Part shown: one piece after another, positions 28,050 through 37,754 of the stretch
How positions within the stretch are numbered: the first letter of the stretch is position 1
Layout of the letters: every line of letters begins with the position of its first letter
Origin: Auriscalpium vulgare
Lineage: Eukaryota > Basidiomycota > Agaricomycetes > Russulales > Auriscalpiaceae
Direction: 5' to 3'
Length of the DNA stretch: 64,000 nucleotides
Assembly: GCA_019915015.1 (NCBI GenBank)
Contig: JAHBBC010000017.1
Location: forward strand, 930,001-994,000
The notes under the pieces: model-generated
The model's input: the letters and a program-made list of their open reading frames with translations, nothing else
What the model was told of the DNA's origin: nothing
Databases searched by the model: none
Program-made: the position numbers and the translations under genes

Positions 28050-31000
28050 CTAAACAGTAAGACCAATCATAGAAACCAACTTTAAGACTCTGTCTCTGAT
28101 AAGTGGTTTGGTCAAAATATCTGCAGGCATATCATCTGTACGTAAATGAAGTAATGTGATAGTGCCTTTTGCAACTTCATCTCTCAGCCAAAAGAATCGA
28201 AGGTCTAGATGTTTCATCCTTCCATGATGTTCTGGATTCTTTGCAACAGATAAAGCTGAGAGATTATCAATATGAAGAGTTGAAGGTCTTGTGAAATTAT
28301 AGCCAAATTCTTTAAATAAATTACGCAGCCAAATGATTTCTTGTCCAGCTGATACTGCAGCAACAAACTCAGCTTCTGTAGTGGATAAAGCAACAATTGT
28401 CTGCTGCCTACTACTCCAGCTGATAGCACCTGTTCCCATAGTGATGACATATCCACTAGTAGAACGCCCAGTGTCTGTATTTCCACCATGGTCTGCATCC
28501 ACATAGGTAAGGAACATTTCATCTCTTGGAACCTTTGGAGCAGAATAGCAAATAGTATAATCCAAAGTTCCCTTGAGATAGCGAAAAAGATGTTTCATAG
28601 CTTTCATATGCTCTAACCCAGGATTGCTGGAAAAACGTGCCAACACACCAACAGTGTAAGATATATCTGGTCTTGTTGCTACTGCAAGATATGATACTGA
28701 TCCAACTGCTCGGATATATTCTTGTGCTTTATCCCTTAACTCAGCTATTTCTCCAGCAGTTTGTGGAGACATAGATTTATTGAGTCGAGTTCCAGGATTC
28801 ATAGGAGTAGTAACACTGTCACAGTTCTCAAAGCCAAAACGCTTGAGTATATCCAGTGTGTATTGACGTTGTGACATTGTTAAGGTTCCTGAGCTTCTAT
28901 CTCGCTTAATTTCTACTCCAAGCAGCCATGATGTTGGACCAAGGTCACGTAGTTTCAAAACAGCCTTCAGGTCATCCTTTACTTTTTGTATAGCTGCTTT
29001 TGACTTGGAAACAATAGTCATGTCATCAACAAATACTGGGATAATAATTCTGACACCATCTCTCTGAAAAATCCAAATGCTAGAATCACTTTTGATTCGA
29101 GTGAAACCAAGATTGACTAAAATTTCATTCAGCTTGATATGCCAATTGCGTGATGCTTGCTTGAGACCATATATGGATTTAAGTAAACGCCAATACCATG
29201 AAGGACCCTTTTCTTGAAATCCTTCTGGTTGTCTCATATACACTTCTTCTGCAAGTTCACCATTGAGAAATGCTGATGATATATCTATACTTTCTAGTTC
29301 TAGATTCTCCAATGCTGCTATGGCAAATATTGCACGTAAAGCTGCCCATTTAGGTGTTGGTGCAAAAGTCTCATGCACCTCAAAACCTGGGCGCTGAGCA
29401 AATCCTTGTGCAACTAGCCTTCCTTTGAATCTTTCAATTGAGCCATCTGCATTTCGTTTGATTTTGAATACCCATCTACTGCCAATTGCCTTTCTTCCTG
29501 GAGGAAGTTGAACTAATTCAAATGTGCCATTTTCTATCAATGCTTGAACTTCAGAAGTTGCTGCCTTCCACCAGTGCTCCCTCTCTGGTGAAGGTCTTTC
29601 CATTGCTTCACGTAGAGTCTGTGGTTCATCATCATGGGCAGCTGTCTGATAGGCACATTCCAACAAATCATGTAATGTGAGATATTCTTCATCAGTAGAA
29701 ACTTGATTTGCAAATGCTGTAGTCTCTGCATAATAAATGGCCGCTATTCCAGCAAGCATTGTAGCATCATCAACAGCTTCTAAGTCTTCTACTTCACTAG
29801 GCTCATCATTATTATCAATGACTGGATTAGGATTAATAGGTGGCATTGCACCAAATCGTTCAACTGGTTTCCTTGTCCGTGCAGTGTCTATAATATGTGG
29901 TGAGCTGTCTAATAGCAACTCCAGCTGAGTTCGACGTGGTCTTTTAGCATGAGCTTGAACAGGAATAGGCACAGGTAAGTGGATTTGCTCTTGAGTTGAC
30001 TTTATATCATCATCATCATCATGTTCTCCTATAGAAGGAGTATCGGTATCAAAGAACTGCTCAGGAACAGACTCATCTCCCCCTTGATCTGATACTTCTT
30101 TAGGCTCAGCAAATAATTGGATGGTCTTTGAATTGCCAGGGAATATTCTCTCATCAAAAGTGACATGACTGCTGATAATCTGCCTTTTAGCTATAGGATC
30201 CCAAAATATCCAACCTTTGGTTCCTGCAGGATACCCAATGAAAACACATTTTTGGGTATGGGACTCAAGTGCCTTACGCTTAGCCTTTTGGACATGTACA
30301 TATGCTAGGCAACCAAACACTCGAAGATGTGATATGTCAGGCTTCTGGCCATGCCACATAGTATAGGGCACCTTGTCTTTTAACGCAGATGTTGGTGAAC
30401 GATTATGCATATGTGTATAAGCAAATACAGCGCTCCCCCAGAATGTTGCAGGTAACTTTGCTTCAAAGAGCATTGCAGTGACAGCATCAGCAATAGTGCG
30501 ATTAGCACGTTCTGCAACACCATTCTGATGAGGCTCATTTGGTTCTGTATGTTGCCGCTGTATCCCTCGTTCTGCACAAAAAGCATTAAATTCTTTTCCA
30601 ATATATTCACCACCTTTGTCATCCCGAGTTGTTTGGATTTTTAGTCCCAGTGCATTCTCTGCATATGCCACAAATTCTTTGAATCTCCCAAAAGCTTCAT
30701 CTTTGGAGCGCAATAAAGCAACAACCCAAAAGCGTGATGCATCATCTATAAATGTCATCCAGTAGCGATAACCTTCTGGTGTACGAACTGGCATAGGACC
30801 TTTTAAGTCTGTGTGCACCAATGCTAAAAGTGTTGACCGTCTCGATGCAGTCTTGGGAATGTCATGTCGATGCTGTTTGCCTGCTATGCATGGTTCACAG
30901 ATTGGATCTGGCTGGGAATCTGAATCCCATTTCATGCCTGTCACCAACTCATTGCGATGCATCAGGCGCACGTCAGAGTTATTCAAGTGGCCTAAGCGAT

Positions 31001-32399
31001 GATGCCAAAGTGTTACACTAAAAGGCACAGTGCTGGCTGAATATGTGACCGGCAAATTTTGAATCACAGTATAACCATCCAAATATCCAATATTATGATC
31101 ATTTATAGATCCCCTGAAAGCTATTTGCCCCAAGTATCGAAATTCTATGATTTTGCCATGAATTCGAATGTCATATTTCTTCTCTTTTGCCAGATACAGC
31201 AGAGCAAGCAGATTATTTGCCAGAGCAGGCACATGCAACACTTGTTCAAATATAACAGCATCTTTGTGCTTCCCATTTATCAAAGGTTTGAAATGCACAG
31301 TCCCAAGTCCTGCAGAATACACCACAGAATTATCTGCCAGTCTAATTGGAATCACATGAGGCACATAAGACTGAAACCAGTCACGATGTGATGTCATATG
31401 CCTAGATGCACCTGAATCAGTGTTCCAATTAGTTGAAGGAGGCTGGAGAGTGTTAATGATACTTGCATTCCCTGCAAACTCCTCAATACGAGCAGAGTTG
31501 CCCGCTTGAGTAGTTGCTGGGACTGCAGCAGGAGTTGGGGTAGCGGCTTCATTCGCCTGAGTAGCTTTACGCCTGCGATACTCCTTGGCCTTCTTGGAAG
31601 CGTTGGCCCGTTTCCAGCAGTTTGCCTCCACATGATTGTTCTGGCCGCAGAAATCACATTCCCCAGGTACATCAGCCGCTGCGCGCTGAGCAAGAACGGT
31701 GTCCGTCTCGCCACGTATGACACGCGTCTGGTTGCGATTGAGAAGTGCAGCATGAACGGATATGATGGTGAGGGTAGAGTCACGTGCGAATGAGTCGACG
31801 AGGCTATCGTACTCAGCGGGAAGAGCACGAAGCAGGGAATAGATGTGGAGTTCCTCATCAAAGGTCTTGAGAGAGTAAGGCTCAGGAGTAGGAGGAGAAG
31901 TGGCAGGAGTAGGAGGCTTGGCAGGAGTAGGAGACTTGGAAGCAGCGGGAGTACCGCGCAAAGCTTGAATGTGAATGATAGCCTTCTTGACTCGAGCAAT
32001 AAGGCTGGTAATTGTCTCGTCCTCGGCCATCCGAATGCTGAGGAGAGCATCAAGCGCCGTGAAACGAGTACCCGCAGCCTCCCGGACATGCTCCGACTTC
32101 AAGCGCTCCCACATAACCTTGGGATCCTCCGTCTCCCCATCCAGGAGAGTGACCTGAGAATCCTCTATGCCAAGTCGGATCTCACCGGCTGCACGATCAC
32201 GTCTCTCGTACCACAACCTCAGCTCCTTGGTCTCCTCTGCAGTTGGCTTCAAGACATCGGCTGGTTTAGGCTCTAGATCCCTCCCAACAGTGACTCCCCA
32301 GACCTGCTTCTGCATAAGACGAGCCTTCATGAGTTCTGTCCATTCTCGATAGTTGGTCTCTGAGAGCAGTGGGAAAGGGAGTGCAGCTGGAATGGACAT
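28050..32399 (-). CDS. copia gag-pol polyprotein (Gag-PR-IN-RT-RNase H)
   Basis: Single ORF of 1449 codons from ATG 32399. Order by approximate residue: Gag with a UBN2-like helical region (20-230); CCHC knuckle CDFCGQNNHVEANC (~250); aspartic protease DSGASRHM (~326); pre-integrase LWHHRLGHLN and CIAGKQHRH; integrase Asp in HTDLKGP (~531), Asp in TRDDKGGEY (~593) and Glu in NGVAERAN (~626); reverse transcriptase with DISSAFLNGEL and catalytic FVDDM (~1125); and RNase H with YVDADHGG (~1300) and STTEAEF. The integrase-before-RT order defines Ty1/copia. All expected catalytic residues are visible and there is no frameshift. The Gag part is GC-richer than the rest. Confidence 0.97.
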   Translation of the reverse strand: MSIPAALPFPLLSETNYREWTELMKARLMQKQVWGVTVGRDLEPKPADVLKPTAEETKELRLWYERRDRAAGEIRLGIEDSQVTLLDGETEDPKVMWERLKSEHVREAAGTRFTALDALLSIRMAEDETITSLIARVKKAIIHIQALRGTPAASKSPTPAKPPTPATSPPTPEPYSLKTFDEELHIYSLLRALPAEYDSLVDSFARDSTLTIISVHAALLNRNQTRVIRGETDTVLAQRAAADVPGECDFCGQNNHVEANCWKRANASKKAKEYRRRKATQANEAATPTPAAVPATTQAGNSARIEEFAGNASIINTLQPPSTNWNTDSGASRHMTSHRDWFQSYVPHVIPIRLADNSVVYSAGLGTVHFKPLINGKHKDAVIFEQVLHVPALANNLLALLYLAKEKKYDIRIHGKIIEFRYLGQIAFRGSINDHNIGYLDGYTVIQNLPVTYSASTVPFSVTLWHHRLGHLNNSDVRLMHRNELVTGMKWDSDSQPDPICEPCIAGKQHRHDIPKTASRRSTLLALVHTDLKGPMPVRTPEGYRYWMTFIDDASRFWVVALLRSKDEAFGRFKEFVAYAENALGLKIQTTRDDKGGEYIGKEFNAFCAERGIQRQHTEPNEPHQNGVAERANRTIADAVTAMLFEAKLPATFWGSAVFAYTHMHNRSPTSALKDKVPYTMWHGQKPDISHLRVFGCLAYVHVQKAKRKALESHTQKCVFIGYPAGTKGWIFWDPIAKRQIISSHVTFDERIFPGNSKTIQLFAEPKEVSDQGGDESVPEQFFDTDTPSIGEHDDDDDIKSTQEQIHLPVPIPVQAHAKRPRRTQLELLLDSSPHIIDTARTRKPVERFGAMPPINPNPVIDNNDEPSEVEDLEAVDDATMLAGIAAIYYAETTAFANQVSTDEEYLTLHDLLECAYQTAAHDDEPQTLREAMERPSPEREHWWKAATSEVQALIENGTFELVQLPPGRKAIGSRWVFKIKRNADGSIERFKGRLVAQGFAQRPGFEVHETFAPTPKWAALRAIFAIAALENLELESIDISSAFLNGELAEEVYMRQPEGFQEKGPSWYWRLLKSIYGLKQASRNWHIKLNEILVNLGFTRIKSDSSIWIFQRDGVRIIIPVFVDDMTIVSKSKAAIQKVKDDLKAVLKLRDLGPTSWLLGVEIKRDRSSGTLTMSQRQYTLDILKRFGFENCDSVTTPMNPGTRLNKSMSPQTAGEIAELRDKAQEYIRAVGSVSYLAVATRPDISYTVGVLARFSSNPGLEHMKAMKHLFRYLKGTLDYTICYSAPKVPRDEMFLTYVDADHGGNTDTGRSTSGYVITMGTGAISWSSRQQTIVALSTTEAEFVAAVSAGQEIIWLRNLFKEFGYNFTRPSTLHIDNLSALSVAKNPEHHGRMKHLDLRFFWLRDEVAKGTITLLHLRTDDMPADILTKPLIRDRVLKLVSMIGLTV

Positions 32400-32567
32400 G
32401 GTGACTGATCGAGCAATCGCGAAGGCGGACGTTGTCGTATGAGCGTGTATGAGGTGTCGATGGAATGGGACGGATGAGGGGAATCCAGATCTCGAGTTTC
32501 GAAGGAATAGGATGAGTGGTTCTAGAGATATCGTCCGAAGAGTGCTGCTGCTGTTGAGAGGCTTTAG

Positions 32568-32585
32568 GCTACAGGGCCCATAACC
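32568..32585 (-). other. Candidate primer-binding site of copia element
   Basis: Minus strand GGTTATGGGCCCTGTAGC immediately follows the 5' LTR. Position fits a primer-binding site; I could not match it to a specific tRNA by eye. Confidence 0.45.
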
Positions 32586-32735
32586 TGTCTAGAATGTATC
32601 TAGCCTCTAAAGCGCTGTGCAAGGACTGTCAAGAACGAAGAGAAAAGACAGTCCGAGCACAGGAAGATACTCGACGACGTGATTACGTAATGTGGCTATC
32701 GTACGTGCTACTTGACTACGCATTGTACTCTAACA
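32586..32735 (-). repeat. 5' LTR of copia element
   Basis: 150 bp, identical to 27860-28009; followed by target duplication AATTC at 32736-32740. The leader between this LTR and the ORF start is 186 bp. Confidence 0.95.
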
Positions 32736-32740
32736 AATTC

Positions 32741-33230
32741 CCCTCCCTGTAGCTGGTTGGACCAATACGATCATCATTTGGCTTTCAGGAGAGCGCGTGG
32801 GCACCCTCATAGACTTTCATCTCCCTCGAATCACCTGGCCGAATGTTCGGTATCTGTGGCACTTCGGGTTGGAGAAACCGGAGTTGGCAGTGCTCAACCC
32901 TCGCAATCTAGGTGCGCGAGAAATCGTAGCGGTGACACGCGAACGAGACAAACGCTTGCGCAAGTGGGAGAAAAACACCGAGAACTTGAAGCACAGGACA
33001 AACGAACTGCTCCGCAAAGACCGTATTCGAAAAGTCAGTGAAGTCCGTCGCTGGCACGAACAGATGGATTCGGACGACCCCTCCACGAGGCGGTACATCG
33101 CCGCCAAGCACGTGAAGGATGGCGAGTACATGGGATGTGCGGTTCGGTTGAATCACCCCGAACCTGGGGACGGTACCGTGTTCGTCGACATAACCGACTT
33201 CCGTGCTACCAAGGAGCTGCCGGGCGAATG
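32741..33230 (+). pseudogene. ORF3 of chromovirus copy 2, middle part
   Basis: Continues the frame after the copia insertion (LVG...GERVGTLIDFHLP), matching copy 1 at 12577-13094. A 30-bp deletion removes ten residues relative to copy 1 (NVRYLW against NVQELY...RYLW). The homology stops exactly at 33230, where KDZ-B begins with CAACACTGGGG. A few codons of KDZ-B are read through to a stop at 33267. Confidence 0.85.
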
Positions 33231-33960
33231 CAACACTGGGGAGTATCTTAGTTGCACTATTGCCTAGTACTGTAAGAAAATGGTAGTGCTCTAGCTAGGG
33301 GGCATAGTGCAAGTACATCTTAGTGTATGTGCAGTGTACTATAGTGCTAAAACCTTATGTATATGAACTGTAGTGTTCAGACTGTGTGGGGACCTGTAAC
33401 TGTAGTGTATCATCCGATATCACTGTAGTGTATGCTCAATACTATATTCCCTATACATCAAATTGCAGTGCATATCCTCTTAATACCACCATAGTGTGTC
33501 ACTCGGGTATCTACTACAGTGCAATATAGGAGTAAAGTGTTGGCTACACTACAGTGATCCGTGTGCTTACCAAAGAATACCTTGTTGTTTGAGATACACA
33601 GCAAGGCTCCGTATCAAAGGCGAGACCGTGTATTGCCTTAGCACTAGTAGTAGAAGACCTTGATCAATTTTTGGGCATTTAATCGACTTGGCAGGACAGC
33701 TAAAATGTTCCTCAACAGGCATCCTCAAGGTAAATACACTATAGTGCCACCAACGAGCCTCAAAGATGCTAAGACGAGACACACATAGCCCGAGCACTAT
33801 AGTGACACCAACGAGCCTCAAAGATGCTAAGACAAGACACACATAGCCCGAGCACTATAGTGACACCAACGAGCCTCAAAGATGCTAAGACAAGACACAC
33901 ATAGCCCGAGCACTATAGTGACACCAACGAGCCTCAAAGATGCTAAGACGAGATCCATTA
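33231..33960. repeat. KDZ-B left terminus and subterminal motif array
   Basis: AT-rich region densely packed with the motif ACTRYAGT (CACTATAGTG, ACTGTAGTG, CTACAGTG). Four tandem 58-bp units start at 33737, 33795, 33853 and 33911, each beginning with CACTATAGTG. There is no protein-like ORF. By analogy with other DNA transposons these are likely transposase-binding sites. Confidence 0.7.
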
Positions 33961-34073
33961 TATAGCCTTCGCACAATAGCGGATACAAGCACACAAGAGT
34001 TACAACACCTTCGCTACATGATTACATACAAACGGCGGGGAACTGTGCATGACCGGCAGCGTGCTGAAGCGAC

Positions 34074-34145
34074 CTATGGAGCACCGACATCAACCTCACC
34101 CTCCGACTTGTCGACCTCTGACTCATGCTCGCTCGCCTCCGACTC
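34074..34145 (-). pseudogene. KDZ-B transposase, last C-terminal codons
   Basis: In frame with 54033 onward after removing gypsy3 and one GACTC copy: the acidic tail ESDSES continues as EASEHESEVDKSEG... and ends at TAG 34076-34074. The tail matches in character the acidic Ser/Asp tail of KDZ-A (38743-38850). Confidence 0.75.
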
Positions 34146-34587
34146 TGTTACACTCTAGCCCGTACGCGAGATGCGGGGAGAGGGTATCGGGGTCACGCAC
34201 TAACAACGCCGCAAGGAGTTGTAGTGGTATCGATGCAAGTCTAGATCGACCTGTCTGAGGGCGAGGGTACAAGATGAGAGGAGGTAGCCCTGCGCCGTTC
34301 TAGCACACACTTCAGAGTATCAGAGGGGATCAGATACAAATGAATAGGCTGAAGAGTCGTCGCATGTACATGAGGTTTATATAGTAAAGGGAGTCTTCCG
34401 TATCAGCCAATCAGTACGTGCGGGATATAAGTCCAACAGCTGTTGGGATGCATGCAGGAGGCCTGCAGGCATATCAGTCATGGATCAGTCATCCATCCGT
34501 CACATGATAGAGTAAGGTGTTAGGGAATAAGAGAAAGAAAGTCATATGTCCGTGCCGTTACCAAGCGAGGCAGCGCGGCGTGTAACA
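34146..34587 (-). repeat. 3' LTR of gypsy3
   Basis: 442 bp, identical by eye to 53591-54032. The minus strand carries a TATATAAA box at 34383-34376. A purine-rich AGAGGGTGA (minus, 34588-34596) abuts it as the polypurine tract. Confidence 0.95.
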
Positions 34588-34626
34588 TCACCCTCTGCTA
34601 GAATTGTTGTCGACCGCGACAACACC

Positions 34627-35967
34627 TTAGCATTCGCCGTTCAGGTTGTCGAACTCGCAAAGCATGTTGTCGCCGGCGATACGGTCTTCTTCGTCATCGT
34701 CGTAGTATCGGCTACGGGGAATGGAGTAGGGGTTGCGGGGGCAGCAGCGTTGGATGTGATCCGGGGAGTGACAGATCCAACAGCGTCGGACCTGCTTGCC
34801 TTTCTTGCGTCGTCGTCTCCTTTCTCCTGCCTTGTCTGCTCCTCCGCGTATCCTCTGCGCTACCACACGTGCGCGCGCCATCTTGTAGCTCCGTCGGTCC
34901 AGTCTATGGTCAATGTTCGCGTCTGAAAGTCGTTGACCGGCTTCTCGCCGCATCTCCGTGAACCGCTCCAGCTGTAGCTCTGTTGCGTACATCTGTCGCT
35001 GAAGACCTAGTACTTGGGTCTTCAAGCCATCCAGTTGTTCATCGGCCTCGCAATAGAGGCGGTGGGCGTCCTGATAGCGGCGTATGTCTGCTCGTAGACC
35101 CTCGTCTCCCTCTCGAGCGATCACTTCTTGAGTGTGGACGTTGTCGTCGATGAGGATCTGATGGGTTTCGTCGGGGAGTCGTCCTGTGTCCTCGTCCAGG
35201 GGTTCATAAACTCCTCCCCATGGTCTGGCGAGCAGCGGTCGGCCTTCGTACTGTGTTCCGTATTCCCCGAAGGTTCGGGGGTGTTCTTGAAGTCGCCATG
35301 GGTCCTGTTCTTCAGGCGACGGTGATCGTGGTTCTGGAGATGGGGATGTGTCTCGTGTCCAGCTAGGCGACGGCGAGCATAAGTCAATGGGACGTCCACT
35401 GCTTCCAAGCTCGGGGGATTGTGTTCGTGCTGGTTGATACGGTGGTGATGTCGGCTCCTCCCAAGTACTGACGTCAATAGGGAGTTCGTCACCGGACGGA
35501 ATGGGTAGTGGTTCTGATGATGGGTACTCGAATGATGATTCTGCGTCGTCGTACTCAGATGGAGGGGATTGCTCTCCTGGTGCAGGCGACGATGCACCAT
35601 TTGATAGGATGGGGGGTGCGCTCGGTTCTTCATCGCTAGTTGTTGGCGTGCGGGTATTCGGGATACCTTGAGTGATCTCGATGACCGGATCGGGTACTGT
35701 CAGGGTGTCGAGGACGTGGTCGATGTACTCATTGACGTATGCCATATGAGCTTGCACTACTTGATAGTGTTCGGGGCTAGTCCGATAGTGGTTGATGAAC
35801 GCGATGCGTTCCATGATCGGTTCGTTGTCGTAAACCGTGGCGTCGAACTCTTGGAATACTGCTGGGGTGACTCTTCTGATGGTGACGTTGGAGCCAAGTA
35901 ATCTGATGTGAACGCGGGGTCCGTTGGGGACCGCGTAGTAGTAGCTGTTGACGGAGCGAGTCGACAT
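34627..35967 (-). CDS. Third ORF of gypsy3 with its own zinc knuckle
   Basis: 446 codons, intact, between pol and the 3' LTR. It starts MSTRSVNSYYYAVPNG. N-terminal ~130 residues look globular; the middle (~140-260) is Pro/Ser/acidic and probably disordered; residues ~270-375 look coiled-coil; a Lys/Arg patch is followed by a CCHC knuckle (CWICHSPDHIQRCC, C-x2-C-x4-H-x4-C, near 405-418). Gag of the same element has a separate knuckle. The layout resembles a second Gag-like or RNA-binding protein. The role is unknown; it could be a nucleic-acid chaperone or particle component. It shows no obvious similarity to ORF3 of the other chromovirus. Confidence 0.85.
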   Translation of the reverse strand: MSTRSVNSYYYAVPNGPRVHIRLLGSNVTIRRVTPAVFQEFDATVYDNEPIMERIAFINHYRTSPEHYQVVQAHMAYVNEYIDHVLDTLTVPDPVIEITQGIPNTRTPTTSDEEPSAPPILSNGASSPAPGEQSPPSEYDDAESSFEYPSSEPLPIPSGDELPIDVSTWEEPTSPPYQPARTQSPELGSSGRPIDLCSPSPSWTRDTSPSPEPRSPSPEEQDPWRLQEHPRTFGEYGTQYEGRPLLARPWGGVYEPLDEDTGRLPDETHQILIDDNVHTQEVIAREGDEGLRADIRRYQDAHRLYCEADEQLDGLKTQVLGLQRQMYATELQLERFTEMRREAGQRLSDANIDHRLDRRSYKMARARVVAQRIRGGADKAGERRRRRKKGKQVRRCWICHSPDHIQRCCPRNPYSIPRSRYYDDDEEDRIAGDNMLCEFDNLNGEC

Positions 35968-36112
35968 AATGGCTGAGGAAGTGGGGCGTATTTGAGTAGA
36001 CGGGGGAGTCTGAGGGAATCTACCCTCTGCTAGCGTCGTCTTTATGCTCTTGACGTCTGCTTATCTTGTCCAATAGGGTGTCGTCCGTACTCCGCTCCGC
36101 TATCTCTTCTCC

Positions 36113-37750
36113 TCATTGGTCGGCCCTTTGTTTCCCCAGCTTCTTCAGCATCGTGTCCGTCATGTGGACTGCTGCGGGGTTCTTCTCGTGGAATTCTTCT
36201 ACCAATTCCAGTGCGCTTCCCATGTCTGCTGCTGCGACCCACGAGTTCTCTGACTCGGGGTAGCCCTTCCATTGGACGAAGAACTGTACGTTGTTCCGGT
36301 ACTTTCGCGATTGGAGGATTGTCTCGATCTCCCATTGTTCTTGTCCTTCGTCATTGAGGTCAGGCGGTGGTCGTTCAAAGTTCTTCCCGTACTCTGCAGT
36401 CTCTCTGTACGGCGTTAGGAGATTGACATGGAAAACCGGGTGAAGGCCTCGATCCTTCCATTGCTTCGGGATCTCTAGTTCGTACGTCACTGGCCCTAGT
36501 ACCCGCTTGACCTTGAGGGGTCCGTAGCGTCTTGGTGCCAGTTTTGCCGTCGGATGTGTCGTTTTCAAGTTGGTGGCTTCAAGTAATACCTCATCTCCTT
36601 CCTTCAGAGGTCGAAGGTTGTTTCGGATTCGGTTCGCCACCAGTTGGTCTTTGACTTTTCGCGCCTCTCTCGCTTGCTGTCGTGCTTTGAGGAGGTCTCC
36701 CAGCCTTGCGGCTGCTGTCGGGACATTGGACGTGATCGTTCTCGGCATGATTGCTCGTGGTTGATATCCCATGAGTAACTCGAACGGGGATTTCTTTGTC
36801 GTGGAGTGTGGTCGGATGTTATGCGCGAATTCAGCCATAGGCAGTTGCTTTGCCCAATTGTCTTGCGCGTAGTTGCAGTATGCTCGGAGGTACTGCTCCA
36901 GTTCTTGATTGACCCGCTCCGTTTGTCCGTCCGTCTGGGGGTGGTATGCCGTGCTGATGTTCTGTTCTATGCCCAGGTTTGCGCATAACGCTCGCATTAC
37001 CTTGGACGCGAATTGGGGACCCCTATCGGATATGAATCGTTTCGGAAGTCCGAATCTTCGCCACACATGGATGTATAGGAGTTCTGCCGTCTGTTCTGCC
37101 GTGATGGTTTCATTGCAAGGAATGAAATTTACCCCCTTCGTAAGATCGTGGTCCACCACGACCAAGATAGAGTCGAAACCATCACTAACGGGCAATTTGA
37201 CGATGAAATCGGCAGAGATCGTGTCGTAGGGGTGGGCGTCCGCTGCAGGTCGAATCGGCACAAGTGGCGCTTTTTTGCGATTGGGTAGATTTTTCACCGT
37301 CTGGCAATTGCCACAGCCATTGACGTATGCTGTGACATAGTCCTTCATTCCCGGCCAGTTGAATTCTTCTCGTATAAGGAGAAGAGTTTTGTTGATGCCA
37401 GGGTGTCCAAATGCCGGGTGATCGTGGAATCGCCGTAGTGCGTCTCGTCGACATGCTTCTGGGACAAAAGCTTTGCCTTGGTATAACAAAACTGCCACTT
37501 GCCGTTCTGCATCGTAGTCCGTCGACCAGCCGTTCTTCTTCTTGATACCCATCAGGTATTCCTCGTGGTGGTTGTCGATTGCCTTCTCGATGTCCTCGCG
37601 TAATTGGTCCAGTCCTATGCTGGCCACTCCGCTTGTTTCTGCTGTTCGCACCTGTTGTCGTTGTTCCGGGTCTGTGAATAGTTCTTCGGGAAGAAGGATG
37701 CGATCTTCGTTGTCCTTCTTTCCATCGTCTAGTTCCCAGTTGCGCGACAT
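36113..37750 (-). CDS. pol part 2 of gypsy3 (integrase and chromodomain), separated by KDZ-A
   Basis: 545 codons after the KDZ-A insertion. Integrase zinc finger with HPAFGHPGINKT and CGNCQ; catalytic Asp in SADFIVKLP, Asp in SDRGPQF and Glu in GQTERVNQ; a GPY-like segment (RRYGPLKVKRVLGPVTYEL); and a C-terminal chromodomain (VQWKGYPESENSWV). The upstream half is at 49717-51774. The duplicated CATGTAG supplies the codons at the join, and removing KDZ-A plus one copy restores one continuous frame. No internal stop. Confidence 0.93.
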   Translation of the reverse strand: MSRNWELDDGKKDNEDRILLPEELFTDPEQRQQVRTAETSGVASIGLDQLREDIEKAIDNHHEEYLMGIKKKNGWSTDYDAERQVAVLLYQGKAFVPEACRRDALRRFHDHPAFGHPGINKTLLLIREEFNWPGMKDYVTAYVNGCGNCQTVKNLPNRKKAPLVPIRPAADAHPYDTISADFIVKLPVSDGFDSILVVVDHDLTKGVNFIPCNETITAEQTAELLYIHVWRRFGLPKRFISDRGPQFASKVMRALCANLGIEQNISTAYHPQTDGQTERVNQELEQYLRAYCNYAQDNWAKQLPMAEFAHNIRPHSTTKKSPFELLMGYQPRAIMPRTITSNVPTAAARLGDLLKARQQAREARKVKDQLVANRIRNNLRPLKEGDEVLLEATNLKTTHPTAKLAPRRYGPLKVKRVLGPVTYELEIPKQWKDRGLHPVFHVNLLTPYRETAEYGKNFERPPPDLNDEGQEQWEIETILQSRKYRNNVQFFVQWKGYPESENSWVAAADMGSALELVEEFHEKNPAAVHMTDTMLKKLGKQRADQ

Positions 37751-37754
37751 GTAG
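37748..37754. repeat. Target-site duplication CATGTAG (left) of KDZ-A
   Basis: CATGTAG precedes the KDZ-A terminus here and follows the other end at 49717-49723. It is 7 bp exact (the next base differs, A against C). Confidence 0.85.

Larger units (their letters stand above)
27860..32735 (-). mobile_element. Intact-looking Ty1/copia retrotransposon
   Basis: 4876 bp with two identical 150-bp LTRs (27860-28009, 32586-32735; TGTCTAGA...CTAACA on the + strand) and target duplication AATTC (27855-27859 and 32736-32740). One uninterrupted ORF runs 32399 to 28050. A polypurine tract sits beside the left (3') LTR. Most of it (28050-31500) is clearly AT-richer than the surrounding elements. Identical LTRs and an open ORF suggest very recent movement and possible present activity. 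Confidence 0.96.
26221..33230 (+). mobile_element. Chromovirus copy 2 (fragment), host of gypsy2, copia and KDZ-B
   Basis: Relative of copy 1: 26221-27859 matches copy 1 from about 10939, and 32741-33230 matches copy 1 ORF3 from about 12577. The left part is cut by gypsy2 at 26220, the middle by copia (27860-32735), and the right by KDZ-B at 33231, where copy 1 continues ...GEWEMLP. It lacks a 30-bp stretch near 32848 that is present in copy 1. It is the outermost layer seen; the rest should lie beyond both window edges. Confidence 0.9.

Noticed and set aside
33795..33804. CACTATAG as a phage T7-like promoter
   Set aside because: Only the last bases match, and the motif is part of a palindromic repeat family at transposon ends.
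33737..33952. CRISPR-like array
   Set aside because: The four 58-bp units are directly adjacent with no unique spacers, and the sequence is eukaryotic.
34546..34926. A + strand ORF of 126 codons over gypsy3 ORF3
   Set aside because: It is antisense to the intact third ORF, which has a clear zinc knuckle; shadow frame.
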